Origin: Paenibacillus silagei
GTDB lineage: Bacteria > Bacillota > Bacilli > Paenibacillales > Paenibacillaceae
Length of the DNA stretch: 64,000 nucleotides
Direction of reading: 5' to 3'
Assembly (NCBI RefSeq): GCF_017874735.1
Contig: NZ_JAGGLV010000017.1
Coordinates: forward strand, 62,001 to 126,000
Numbering within the stretch: the stretch's first letter is position 1; every line of letters starts with the position of its first letter. Shown one piece after another: positions 35,482 through 43,160 of this stretch. Made by a program: the position numbers and the translations under genes. The notes under the pieces were generated by a model. It made no database searches and was not told the origin of the DNA. It saw only the letters and a program-made list of their open reading frames with translations.

Positions 35482-35529
35482 AAAGACCTCATGGTTCACA
35501 TCTGCGGATGTGGCCGTGAGGTCTTTTTG
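35482..35529 (+). terminator. Terminator of the ABC-LacI-isomerase operon
   Basis: Stem AAAGACCTCA / TGAGGTCTTT with inner CACATC/GGATGTG pairing, then a T-run ending at 35528. Confidence 0.9.
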
Positions 35530-35543
35530 GTGATTAATTGGGA

Positions 35544-35723
35544 TTATATAAATCGCTTGATCGTCCAATAGGGGACGGTGAAGGTCCCTTTATTCGTTTC
35601 AATATGCAGTGCATCTGCGGAATGATCGATTTGGCATACTCCGGTGTACGTTTCTCCGCTGATCAAATGCACGCGCTGGCATAGATTGGAGAGAAGTGCA
35701 TGCTGAATATCCTGTTTAATCAT
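35544..35723 (-). CDS. Small hypothetical protein, 59 aa, LSM/DUF2642-like
   Basis: ATG 35723 is preceded on the minus strand by AAGGAGG; longer in-frame starts have no site. The product has the pattern CQRVHLISGETYTGVCQID, a middle HIETNKGTFTVPYW and an end TIKRFI: a short all-beta pattern reminiscent of the DUF2642/LSM-like small proteins of spore formers (conserved strand, then a -x-I-x-x-I ending). The family assignment is tentative. Monocistronic; it converges on the isomerase operon. Confidence 0.6.
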   Translation of the reverse strand: MIKQDIQHALLSNLCQRVHLISGETYTGVCQIDHSADALHIETNKGTFTVPYWTIKRFI

Positions 35724-35929
35724 ACTCTTCACTTCCTCCTTGAATGCAGTATGCTTGTAAATCTCTTTACTTATTATTAAACACGAATAGGAGATTTTAA
35801 CAGCGAAATTGGTTACAGTTTTGTACCATTTCACACCTACATAGTTGGCCTCAGATGGAGTAACATGTTCATGTACTGTCAGAGTAATGCTCTGCTCAGA
35901 GGGTATATATATTCTAGGAGGTGTTACCG

Positions 35930-37120
35930 ATGAATAGAACGACCAGATTACAGCAGATAACCGTAACTCTTCTTACCGCAGGTCTGCTTACCCTGTCAGG
36001 CTGGGGAGCGGCGGCTTCCCCGGTTCAGGCAGCAGCACCGGCCCCAACTCCGCCGCAGGGATGCAGCACCGGAGACCATGGTCTTCTTAAGGATCTGCAG
36101 AAGGCACACCAGGGAGCGGAAACACAGCCGCTGGCCTTCTCGGATGTAGAGTTCCTAAGCTCAGATACGGGGCGGGCAGCCGGGAACGGGTTCCTGATTG
36201 GAACCTCGGACGGCGGTTGCCATTTCCAAAAGATCTATGAAGGACAGTGGAGCTTCCAGCAGATTGATTTCCCGGATAATGTTCACGGCTGGGCGCTTGC
36301 CGCTGTTAAGGACGGACAGGCTAAATATCTGTTAAGAACGGCAGACGGCGGCTCTACCTGGACAAGGCTGTCGAACCAGGCAGTAACCTTTGAACGGATA
36401 GAGTTCTTGGACAGCAACCAGGGCTTTGGCTACAACCGCGCATCTACATATTATACGAAGGATGGCGGGGAGAGCTGGAGTCTGATCAAGACGCCTTCCA
36501 ACACACGCGGAGCAGAATTCACCAGCAGGAATAACGGCTGGGCTGTGGTAGTTGTTCCCGGGAGCAGCTATCGGGTAATGAAGACAACTAACGGCGGAGC
36601 AGCCTGGAAGCAGGTACTTAGCGCCTCCACCCCTGAGGCGAATTACGGACAGATCTACGCCAAGGGCAGTCAGGTGTATGCGCTGCTGTACGGCGGCGTC
36701 GGCATGTCGCAGACCTCCTATTCCCTCTACGGCAGCTCTAACTCCGGCGGCAGCTGGACCCGGGTGATTGCCCAGGAGACCGCAGGCGGCGGTCCGGCTC
36801 CCGGCAGCGGCGTAGCTGTAGCGAAGAAGGGCCCCGCTTCGGGCACCCCCGGCAATATGGTGCTGATCGGCAAATCGGCAGCCTTCCTGGCTGGGTACCA
36901 GCCGGCAGCGGAGCAAGTGGGCATCGGGCTCACCAAAAACAACGGACAGAGCTGGAAGAATCAGCAGACCGTTCCCGGCTTCGAAGGAACGATCTCGTTC
37001 ACCGATGCCAATCAGGGCTGGATGGCTGTGAAGGATATGAATAGCTCCACCCTCTACGTGACGAAGGATGCAGGTGCTACGTGGACAGCGCGGTTTTCTT
37101 TTGAGACGGCAGGGCGGTAG
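35930..37120 (+). CDS. Secreted BNR/Ycf48-like beta-propeller protein
   Basis: 396 residues from ATG 35930 (AGGAGGT 7 nt upstream). Signal peptide about residues 1-38 (ending VQA-AAPAP). The mature part consists of repeated blades with motifs such as TADGGSTWTRL, TKDGGESWSLI, TTNGGAAWKQV, KNNGQSWKNQ and TKDAGATWTARF: Asp-box/BNR repeats as in Ycf48/HCF136-like and sialidase-type propellers. In non-photosynthetic bacteria their role is unknown; an extracellular binding or assembly function is inferred. It stands alone. Confidence 0.88.
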   Translation: MNRTTRLQQITVTLLTAGLLTLSGWGAAASPVQAAAPAPTPPQGCSTGDHGLLKDLQKAHQGAETQPLAFSDVEFLSSDTGRAAGNGFLIGTSDGGCHFQKIYEGQWSFQQIDFPDNVHGWALAAVKDGQAKYLLRTADGGSTWTRLSNQAVTFERIEFLDSNQGFGYNRASTYYTKDGGESWSLIKTPSNTRGAEFTSRNNGWAVVVVPGSSYRVMKTTNGGAAWKQVLSASTPEANYGQIYAKGSQVYALLYGGVGMSQTSYSLYGSSNSGGSWTRVIAQETAGGGPAPGSGVAVAKKGPASGTPGNMVLIGKSAAFLAGYQPAAEQVGIGLTKNNGQSWKNQQTVPGFEGTISFTDANQGWMAVKDMNSSTLYVTKDAGATWTARFSFETAGR

Positions 37121-37145
37121 GTTGCGTAAGATAATGACGAATGGC

Positions 37146-37210
37146 GAAGATGAATGACAAAGATGAATGATAAAGATGAATGACAAAGATGAAGGACAAA
37201 GATGAGTGAC
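37146..37210 (+). repeat. Five tandem copies of a 13-bp unit
   Basis: AAAGATGAATGAC-type units at 37146, 37159, 37172, 37185 and 37198, with single-base differences, located between the propeller gene stop and its terminator. Confidence 0.85.
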
Positions 37211-37211
37211 A

Positions 37212-37254
37212 AAGACGGGTCTTCTCCCTATGGGGGCGGACCCGTCTTGATTGT
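37212..37254 (+). terminator. Probable terminator after the propeller gene
   Basis: AAGACGGGTC / GACCCGTCTT inverted repeat with a 17-nt loop; the following bases are only moderately T-rich. Confidence 0.65.
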
Positions 37255-37270
37255 TGTAATAGGAGCAATC

Positions 37271-37612
37271 GGCCCACGCGCCGCTCGCCGTCCCATTGTA
37301 ATCGGTTTTTCGATTACATTCGGTCTACGCGCCGCTCGCCGTCCCATTGTAATCGGTTTTTCGATTACATTCGGCCCCCGCGCCGCTCGCCGTCCCATTG
37401 TAATCGGTTTTTCGATTACATTCGGCCCCCGCGCCGCTCGCTGTCCCATTGTAATCGGTTTTTCGATTACATTCGGCCCCCGCGCCGCTCGCCGTCCCGT
37501 TGTAATCGGTTTTTCGATTACATTCGGTGCTCGCAAGCAGGCCCGGCCTGAATGTATGCGAAAAACAGCATACGATGTGCTCGTAAGCAGGCACCCGGCC
37601 TGAATGTATGCG
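37271..37612. repeat. Chimeric palindrome array: five family C units (51 bp) running into family A units (52 bp)
   Basis: Hairpin TGTAATCG-gttttt-CGATTACA starts at 37297, 37348, 37399, 37450 and 37501, exactly 51 bp apart, with spacer CGCGCCGCTCGCCGTCCCAT. One step later (37551) the array continues with AATGTATGCG-aaaaacagcatac, repeated at 37603. Because 51 is a multiple of 3, open frames run through it on both strands; these are not genes. The stretch to 37723 holds nothing else. Confidence 0.92.
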
Positions 37613-37723
37613 AAAATCGTTTCTATTGTGGTGCAGCAGAAGGACAGGTATTGTGGAGAATAACGTTTGCTTTGGTGTAATACTTGTGATTAGCGGGTAA
37701 TGGGATAGCATAGGGGGTGAAGT

Positions 37724-38041
37724 ATGGTTAGACCCGTTAGAATACTCTGGATCAGTGCTGTAGTGGTGAATATCGTAGGATTGGCCCTTTTTCTGTTACA
37801 GACGAGCCCGGGGTTCAGCCAAGGGTTTATCCTGGATGTCGTAAATATAATGCTGCTGCAGATATTAGGCATCCCCTCTGCGGTTTTGGTTGTTGCGTCG
37901 CTTCTTCTGTTGAAGTACACAAGGAAGCCGCCAGGCTGGGCGGGGTACATAGGAATCTTCATCATGATAGGGGCACTGCTGTGGATTGGGGGATATTTTC
38001 TGCTTTTTGCAAGGCTGATGCTATTTGAGAACGTCCGGTAA
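37724..38041 (+). CDS. Small membrane protein, 105 aa, unknown
   Basis: ATG with GGGGGTGA upstream. Three hydrophobic segments (about residues 7-26, 42-62 and 73-97) separated by short loops, with a basic loop KYTRKPPG. It resembles many small hypothetical integral membrane proteins of Firmicutes; no family is recognised. It lies between the repeat array and the SDR gene with its own apparent start region. Confidence 0.6.
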   Translation: MVRPVRILWISAVVVNIVGLALFLLQTSPGFSQGFILDVVNIMLLQILGIPSAVLVVASLLLLKYTRKPPGWAGYIGIFIMIGALLWIGGYFLLFARLMLFENVR

Positions 38042-38157
38042 AAATAATACTTTACTGATCGTTCTCGAATATGCTAAAATGCTGGTACGAGGCAGATTAT
38101 TTTTTTGACTATAGTAGAACGAACGGTCTCAAATAAAACAGATGAGGAGTGGTAACG

Positions 38158-38937
38158 ATGGGGAAGCTTGACGGGAAGGTTGCATTGATTACTGGGGGGA
38201 ATAGCGGGATTGGGCTGGCTAGTGCCAGGCTATTTGTGGCAGAGGGCGCAAGAGTGGTCATAACCGGCCGTAATCCGGTATCCCTGCATGCGGCGGTAGA
38301 AGAGCTGGGTGCGGAGCATGCAGTTGCTGTCCAGGCGGATGCGACTGATCCGCAGAGTGCGGTGAAGGCTGTGAATGCAGCAATAGAGGCCTTCGGCAGA
38401 CTGGATGTGGTCTATGCGAATGCAGGAATCGCGGGCTATACACCGCTGGGCAGCACAGAGCTTGCCACCTTCGAGGAAGTGCTCCGGATCAATGTGACCG
38501 GTACCTTCTTCACCGTCCAGGCTGCACTGCCTCATCTGAAGGCCGGAGCCTCCGTCATTCTGACCGGCTCCGTGTTAGCCAAGGCCGGAAGACCCGGCAA
38601 TTCCGCCTATGCCGCCAGCAAAGGAGCAGTCAGCAGCATGACGAAGGTGCTGGCCTCCGAGCTGTCTCCGCTGGGCATCCGCGTCAACAACATCGCGCCT
38701 GGCGTAACGCGCACTCCGATCTGGGGAGAGTCGGCGATGGATAACTGGAAGCAGGTCGAGGCAGGCATGGCACTGTCGATTCCTCTGGGCCGCGCGGGTG
38801 TACCCGAAGAGATCGCTAAGGTCGCCTTGTTCCTGGCCTCCGATGATTCTTCGTATATCCAAGGTGCAGATATCGCCGTGGACGGCGGTGCAGGCAGCTC
38901 GCCGCTGGGCGCGCCGGTATACCGGCAGAATGCATAA
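38158..38937 (+). CDS. Short-chain dehydrogenase/reductase (SDR) family oxidoreductase
   Basis: 259 residues from ATG 38158 (GAGGAG upstream; an in-frame GTG at 38149 is less suitable). Classical SDR: cofactor motif TGGNSGIG (residues 13-20), NAG motif (NAGIAGY), catalytic Ser in ILTGS, and YAASK with Tyr and Lys, then PG in NIAPGVTRTP. An Arg at the end of beta-2 (VVITGRN) suggests NADP(H). The substrate is unknown. Monocistronic, with a terminator 18 bp downstream. Confidence 0.93.
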   Translation: MGKLDGKVALITGGNSGIGLASARLFVAEGARVVITGRNPVSLHAAVEELGAEHAVAVQADATDPQSAVKAVNAAIEAFGRLDVVYANAGIAGYTPLGSTELATFEEVLRINVTGTFFTVQAALPHLKAGASVILTGSVLAKAGRPGNSAYAASKGAVSSMTKVLASELSPLGIRVNNIAPGVTRTPIWGESAMDNWKQVEAGMALSIPLGRAGVPEEIAKVALFLASDDSSYIQGADIAVDGGAGSSPLGAPVYRQNA

Positions 38938-38953
38938 GGATGGACAGTGGCAG

Positions 38954-38978
38954 GAAGCACCTCGAGGGGTGCTTTTTT
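38954..38978 (+). terminator. Terminator of the SDR gene
   Basis: AAGCACC-TCGAG-GGGTGCTT followed by TTTTTT. A lone fragment of palindrome family A (GAATGTATGCG-AAAAATCG) lies just after it, near 38999. Confidence 0.88.
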
Positions 38979-39126
38979 GCGTTCAGGCCGGAGAGAAGAA
39001 TGTATGCGAAAAATCGAATGCAATATGCTGGCATTCACCCAGTATGGTAAAATGAACTGGCACATGTAAAAATATGTTATCCCCACTCTGAGCTAAAACC
39101 CTATTTTTTGAATGGAGGTTATCCGC

Positions 39127-39462
39127 ATGAGGCTTATGAACCGGACTACAATCATTGCTGGCGTAGTGCTCGCTATAGTTGCAGGTGGAATCTATTTGTC
39201 GCTAACGGGGTTACCTTATAAAAGAAGCCAGATCGCAAGTGAAGTGAGAGAATACTTGATAGATACCAGGTCCTACCCGGCAACAAATATTCAAGAAATT
39301 CGTGGAATCTACAGCTTCAAGTCAGGCGAGTATGAGGCAGAAGTACGTTTTACAGATGAACCTGGTGGTGTGAATTACACATATGCCAAGGCGGAGGGGG
39401 CATTTAGACTTGTTGGCGCTTCCAGCCTGTACGGAAATCATATGGATGAAACTTTTTACTGA
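39127..39462 (+). CDS. DUF3139-like membrane-anchored protein
   Basis: 111 residues from ATG 39127, with GGAGG at 39116-39120. One N-terminal membrane helix (about 8-28), then an exported domain with YLIDTRSYPATNIQEIRGIY and SGEYEAEVRFTDEPG. This is the layout of DUF3139 proteins of bacilli (single helix, short periplasm-side alpha/beta domain). Function unknown. No operon partner is evident. Confidence 0.6.
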   Translation: MRLMNRTTIIAGVVLAIVAGGIYLSLTGLPYKRSQIASEVREYLIDTRSYPATNIQEIRGIYSFKSGEYEAEVRFTDEPGGVNYTYAKAEGAFRLVGASSLYGNHMDETFY

Positions 39463-39588
39463 ATGAGCTTGGCGGGAAGAGGTAATCAGCATACACTGTC
39501 GAATTAGAGAATATATATACAGTTGGAAAATATTTGTATACGCACAGCTGGTATTGTAAACGCTAACAATAAGCAGGAGGCGAACGGG

Positions 39589-39855
39589 ATGGACGGAAGC
39601 AAGTCGTTAATTTATCAGATTCTCAAGACGATTGAAGAGGGCAAGGAACCGGTGCTGGAGAACCTGGAGGGCGTGACCATCGGAGGCTACCACAGCGCGC
39701 TGGAGCAGATTGCAGAGAACAAGCTGGCGAGCAATATCAGCTTCTCTGTTAGCGGGAAAGGCAAGAAGGCAGTCCGCGTCGCGAATACGAGCGGTTCTAA
39801 ACTGACTGCGCAAGGCGTTAATTATATTCATATTCAGGACAGCCGCAGCTTCTAG
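39589..39855 (+). CDS. YjcQ-like winged-helix small protein, 88 aa
   Basis: ATG 39589 has AGGAGG about 9 nt upstream. The product (MDGSKSLIYQILKTIEEGKE, a GYHSALEQIAENKLASNISF stretch and TAQGVNYIHIQDS) has the helix-strand pattern and terminal LTxxGxxY signature of YjcQ-type proteins, many of which are phage- or element-associated winged helices. Role unknown. Confidence 0.6.
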   Translation: MDGSKSLIYQILKTIEEGKEPVLENLEGVTIGGYHSALEQIAENKLASNISFSVSGKGKKAVRVANTSGSKLTAQGVNYIHIQDSRSF

Positions 39856-39872
39856 CTATAAATAAGAAACAA

Positions 39873-39921
39873 GACAACACCCGCAGAAATGGAGAGATGA
39901 TCTCCTGCTGCGGGTGTTGTC
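39873..39921. terminator. Terminator at the end of the purine-salvage operon (bidirectional)
   Basis: Long stem GACAACACCCGCAG / CTGCGGGTGTTGTC with inner GGAGA/TCTCC pairing. The minus-strand side is followed by a T-rich tract. Confidence 0.85.
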
Positions 39922-39936
39922 ATTGTGCGCAAGAGT

Positions 39937-40464
39937 CTATTCGCCAGTCTTGATGATCCAGACCTCCGGCAGATTGCGGTACTGCTCGGCGTAATCCAGG
40001 CCATAGCCGACGACGAATTCGTCCGGGATGTCAATCCCGCTGTAGTCAATGGGAACATCGACGAGACGGCGGGAAGGCTTGCTGAGGATAGTGCAGATCC
40101 GCACGCTTGCCGCCTCGCGCAGGGCGAACAGCTCCTTCAGATGCTGAAGCGTCAGGCCGGTGTCGATCAGATCCTCGACCAGCAGGATATGCTTGCCGCG
40201 GATATCCATGTCGATATCCTTCTTGATCGTAATGACGCCGGAGGAGGTGGAGCTTGCCCCGTAGCTGGACACCGACATATAGTCGACGCCGACCGGGAAG
40301 GTGATCTCACGCATCAGATCAGACATGAAGACGGCCCCGCCCTTAAGAATGCCGATAAGCACCAGCTCCTTGCCTTCATAGTCACGCGATATTTCAGCGC
40401 CCAATTCCTGTACTCGCTGCTGAAGTTGGTCCTTGCTGACCAGAACTTTGGTAATTTGGGTCAT
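39937..40464 (-). CDS. hpt: Hypoxanthine phosphoribosyltransferase
   Basis: 175 residues. The PRPP-binding motif LLVEDLIDTGLT (residues 94-105), the SYG flexible-loop segment near 67 and the C-terminal DEFVVGYGLDY hood are all present, as in bacterial HPRT. It converts hypoxanthine (and often guanine) plus PRPP to IMP (or GMP) in the cytoplasm. Third gene of a minus-strand operon behind the atypical IMP dehydrogenase (30-bp gap), so IMP formed here would feed XMP synthesis. Because bacilli normally carry another hpt next to tilS and ftsH, this may be a second copy. Confidence 0.93.
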   Translation of the reverse strand: MTQITKVLVSKDQLQQRVQELGAEISRDYEGKELVLIGILKGGAVFMSDLMREITFPVGVDYMSVSSYGASSTSSGVITIKKDIDMDIRGKHILLVEDLIDTGLTLQHLKELFALREAASVRICTILSKPSRRLVDVPIDYSGIDIPDEFVVGYGLDYAEQYRNLPEVWIIKTGE

Positions 40465-40494
40465 GGTTGACGCTCCTTATGGATTAGGATGTGA

Positions 40495-42009
40495 TCACGA
40501 GGATGATCTGTCCTTTTCCTTAAGCATAACATCATGTGCGCCTCCTTCAAAGATCGTTGTCGAGGAGACCAGGGTAATCTTGGCCTTCTGCTGTAGTTCC
40601 GGGATGGTCAGCGAGCCGCAATTGCACATGGTGGACTTGATTTTGCTGATGCTGAGATCGAGGTTATCCTTCAGCCGTCCCGCATAGGGAATGAAAGAAT
40701 CCACGCCTTCCTCGAACTCCAGCTTGCTCTCCTTATCGGCATTGCCGAAGTCATAACGCTGCCAGTTGCGGGCCCGGCTGGAGCCTTCGCCCCAATATTC
40801 CTTCACGAAGTTCCCGCCGACCAGCAGCTTACGTCCGGGGCTCTCATCGAATCTGGCAAAATAGCGCCCAAGCATTACGAAGTCAGCGCCCATCGCCAGC
40901 GCCAGCACAATATGATAATCATGGACAATCCCGCCGTCCGAGCAGATGGGGACATAGATGCCGGTCTGCTCGTAATATTCCTGGCGGGCCGCCGCCACTT
41001 CGATGACAGAGGAGGCCTGGCCCCGGCCGATGCCCTTTTGCTCCCGGGTGATGCAGATGGAGCCGCCGCCGATGCCGACTTTGATGAAATCTGCTCCTGC
41101 CTCTACGAGGTACAGGAAGCCTTCCTTGTCAACAACATTGCCCGCGCCGACCTTCACGCTCTCCCCGAAAGTCTCCTTAATATAATGGATGGTCTCCGCC
41201 TGCCACTCCGAATACCCGTCAGAGGAATCGATGCACAGGATATCTGCCCCGGCTTCGACCAGCGCCGGTACACGGTCCTTGTAATCCCTGGAGTTGATAC
41301 CCGCGCCGACAATCAGCTGCTTGTTGCCGTCATGCAGCTCCAGCGGATACTCCTGGTGGCTGTCATAATCCTTGCGGAAGACGAGATGGACGAGATGGCC
41401 GCTGGCATTCACAATCGGAAGGCAGTTCAGCTTATGGTCCCAGATCATGTCGTTCGCTTCGGTCAGGGTAATACCTTCCCGCGCGAAGATCAGCGAAGCG
41501 AGCGGAGTCATGAACTCCGTAATCGGGCATTCCGGAGGCAGCCGGTTCTCGCGGTAATCGCGGCTGGTAACAATCCCCATCAGCTTGCCAGTCGGTTCCC
41601 CGTTGTCCGTAATGGCAATGGTAGAGTGGCCGCTGCGTGCTTTGAGCGCCAGCACATCCTGCAGGGTATCCTCCGGCCGCAGATTGGAGTCGCTGAGGAC
41701 GAAGCCGGCCTTGAATTTTTTGACCCGGCGGACCATCTCGACCTGCTGCTCGATAGACTGCGAGCCATAGATGAAGGAGATGCCGCCGCTTTTGGCCAGG
41801 GCAATCGCCATGTTATGGTCGGATACCGCCTGCATTACGGCCGAAGTCACGGGGAGGTTCATGGTCAGTGCCGGGGTCTCTCCTCGCCGGAATTTGGTTA
41901 CCGGTGTGCTAAGATCCACATTTGCGGGAATGCAATCTTTGGTGGTCAGGCTGGGTACCAGCAGGAACTCACTGAAGGTTCTTGAAGGCTGCTCGTAATA
42001 AAAAGCCAT
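40495..42009 (-). CDS. IMP dehydrogenase, atypical ([15 protein letters not shown] loop)
   Basis: 504 residues: TIM barrel interrupted by a CBS pair (about residues 95-230; [14 protein letters not shown], then [12 protein letters not shown]). The catalytic loop [20 protein letters not shown] carries the Cys (near 318) that attacks IMP; the distal part has the flap ([10 protein letters not shown]). This loop differs from the usual Bacillus GuaB loop (GPGSICTTR) and resembles the form known from trypanosomatid enzymes and some bacteria. The enzyme oxidises IMP to XMP with NAD; GMP reductase is the alternative, but length and CBS domains favour IMPDH. GGGGAG lies upstream. Probably a paralog of a housekeeping guaB elsewhere. 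Confidence 0.88.
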   Translation of the reverse strand: MAFYYEQPSRTFSEFLLVPSLTTKDCIPANVDLSTPVTKFRRGETPALTMNLPVTSAVMQAVSDHNMAIALAKSGGISFIYGSQSIEQQVEMVRRVKKFKAGFVLSDSNLRPEDTLQDVLALKARSGHSTIAITDNGEPTGKLMGIVTSRDYRENRLPPECPITEFMTPLASLIFAREGITLTEANDMIWDHKLNCLPIVNASGHLVHLVFRKDYDSHQEYPLELHDGNKQLIVGAGINSRDYKDRVPALVEAGADILCIDSSDGYSEWQAETIHYIKETFGESVKVGAGNVVDKEGFLYLVEAGADFIKVGIGGGSICITREQKGIGRGQASSVIEVAAARQEYYEQTGIYVPICSDGGIVHDYHIVLALAMGADFVMLGRYFARFDESPGRKLLVGGNFVKEYWGEGSSRARNWQRYDFGNADKESKLEFEEGVDSFIPYAGRLKDNLDLSISKIKSTMCNCGSLTIPELQQKAKITLVSSTTIFEGGAHDVMLKEKDRSSS

Positions 42010-42041
42010 GGCTTGTCACTCCCCTGCTATTTTTTGACAAC

Positions 42042-42602
42042 TCATACCTGGGACAAAAATCTGACGGGTACTCCAATGTCCGCTTCCAGCTGCTTGTAAT
42101 GCTCCCCTTTGGCCAGAATCGCCTGCACACCGACGAGCTCTATGCCCATCACGGACAACTGAGCAGCAATGCAGCGGATCGTAGCACCTGAACTAATCAC
42201 ATCATCCAGCAGCAGCACGCGGTCACCGGCAGAGAAGCCGTCAAAATAGATATAATTCTCATTATACGCCGTCTCGCGTCTGACACTAACCTCATAATTC
42301 TCATACAGCTCCGTGCTGAGCCGCAGAATATTCATCGGCTTCATCAGCTTATAGGCAGCCAGCATCCCCCAGGTATGACCGCCGGGTTCAGGGGAGACAA
42401 TGTAATCAAAATCGGGAAACTGCTCCGTTACAGCATCCGCCAGATTGTGAGTGATTTCACGGATCAGCTCGGGGGCAATGTACGTACCGCGTTCTCCGAA
42501 GGGGTAGAGCTTGAAGTCATAGGCGGTGTCCTTGTTCTTGTAGATCCTCACATTCTTGGCCTCACGGATCGATTCACTTAAGCTTGCGTAGGATGGACTC
42601 AT
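42042..42602 (-). CDS. Purine-type phosphoribosyltransferase (Apt/Xpt-like)
   Basis: 186 residues from ATG 42602 (AAGGAGTGAGG upstream). The PRPP motif VLLLDDVISSGAT (residues 129-141) with the two acidic residues and an N-terminal SPEPGGHTWG loop indicate a type I phosphoribosyltransferase of the adenine/xanthine class. It is the first gene after the purine riboswitch and is followed by IMP dehydrogenase and HPRT, so a purine base is the likely substrate; xanthine or guanine are plausible. Reading further upstream in frame would run into the riboswitch leader and is rejected. Confidence 0.85.
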   Translation of the reverse strand: MSPSYASLSESIREAKNVRIYKNKDTAYDFKLYPFGERGTYIAPELIREITHNLADAVTEQFPDFDYIVSPEPGGHTWGMLAAYKLMKPMNILRLSTELYENYEVSVRRETAYNENYIYFDGFSAGDRVLLLDDVISSGATIRCIAAQLSVMGIELVGVQAILAKGEHYKQLEADIGVPVRFLSQV

Positions 42603-42633
42603 TGCCCTCACTCCTTCTATTATAATGGATGTC

Positions 42634-42756
42634 AAAAACCCCAGGCTAAAGGAGGCGCAGTCCAAAGCAGGATACATCAGCGGAGAAAAGCACGGTTTCG
42701 CCCGTGAGCTCACACTGATTAATCCAGCAGGGGGTCTGGCCTCTTGTAGCCTGGGG
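42634..42756 (-). terminator. Riboswitch expression platform: terminator using the aptamer 3' side
   Basis: On the minus strand CCCCAGGCTA (starting 42756), which spans the 3' end of P3, J3/1 and the start of P1', is complementary to TAGCCTGGGG ending at 42639, followed by TTTTT (42638-42634). The arms extend further with mismatches. Between them lie about 84 nt with an internal CACGG/CCGTG hairpin. Terminator and aptamer are mutually exclusive, so ligand binding should prevent termination. The long loop is unusual. Confidence 0.65.
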
Positions 42757-42812
42757 CAATTTACGGTTGCCTGTAGATACGCCCATTCCGGATTAACGGG
42801 CTTATACAAGAG
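42741..42812 (-). promoter_or_regulatory. Variant purine riboswitch aptamer
   Basis: A 72-nt three-way junction read on the minus strand: P1 CTCTTGTA/TACAAGAG, J1/2 TAA, P2 GCCCGTT/AATGGGC with loop AATCCGG, J2/3 GTATCTAC, P3 AGGCAA/TTGCC with loop CCGTAAA, J3/1 CCAGGC. The loop pair (GG in L2, CC in L3) and the near-canonical J2/3 identify the guanine/adenine class. Departures: GTATCTAC instead of GTTTCTAC, and a J3/1 about three nucleotides longer than the usual A-C/A-U, directly at the ligand pocket. The residue before the closing U is C, the guanine-type specificity base. The ligand is uncertain. Confidence 0.88.
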
Positions 42813-42913
42813 AGGTTTGAAGAGATATAACTGACGTGATGCTAACTTGGATACGGATAATCAGATTATTTTTGCTACATATGTTATAAAACTTAACTCA
42901 GATCATTTGTTAT

Positions 42914-42942
42914 ATGCTATCATCCGCAATAAAGTGTGTCAA
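42914..42942 (-). promoter_or_regulatory. Promoter of the riboswitch-controlled purine operon
   Basis: Minus strand TTGACA (42942-42937), 17-bp spacer, TAGCAT (42919-42914). It predicts a start near 42907, about 95 nt before the aptamer and 305 nt before the first gene. Confidence 0.65.
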
Positions 42943-43052
42943 TATTTCATCAATATGTTATATTCCATAACTTTCGCACTTGTTTATAATAATTATTATC
43001 TGCAATTCATAAATAGTTCAAAGGTTTTGTTAAAAGCCGTATTTTGATGTGA

Positions 43053-43058
43053 TATACT
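43053..43058 (+). promoter_or_regulatory. Probable hemA operon promoter (-10 element)
   Basis: TATACT preceded by TGA, an extended -10 (TGNTATACT), with a poor -35 (TTAAAA) 17 bp upstream. It lies 103 bp before the hemA start in an AT-rich stretch. Confidence 0.5.
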
Positions 43059-43160
43059 TAACACAGCGATTTGAGATCTTGTGAAATTGATACTAATATT
43101 TGCTGCTAAGCAGTAACAGAGCCTACACCAATGAATATAGATTAGGATGGTGAACAAGCG

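Noticed and set aside
38117-38130. AGAACGAACGGTCT as a TetR-type operator before the SDR gene
   Set aside because: The symmetry is imperfect and there is no TetR gene nearby; too weak to annotate.
42603-42809. N-terminal extension of the phosphoribosyltransferase frame into the leader
   Set aside because: It would translate the riboswitch and terminator; ATG 42602 has a strong ribosome-binding site.
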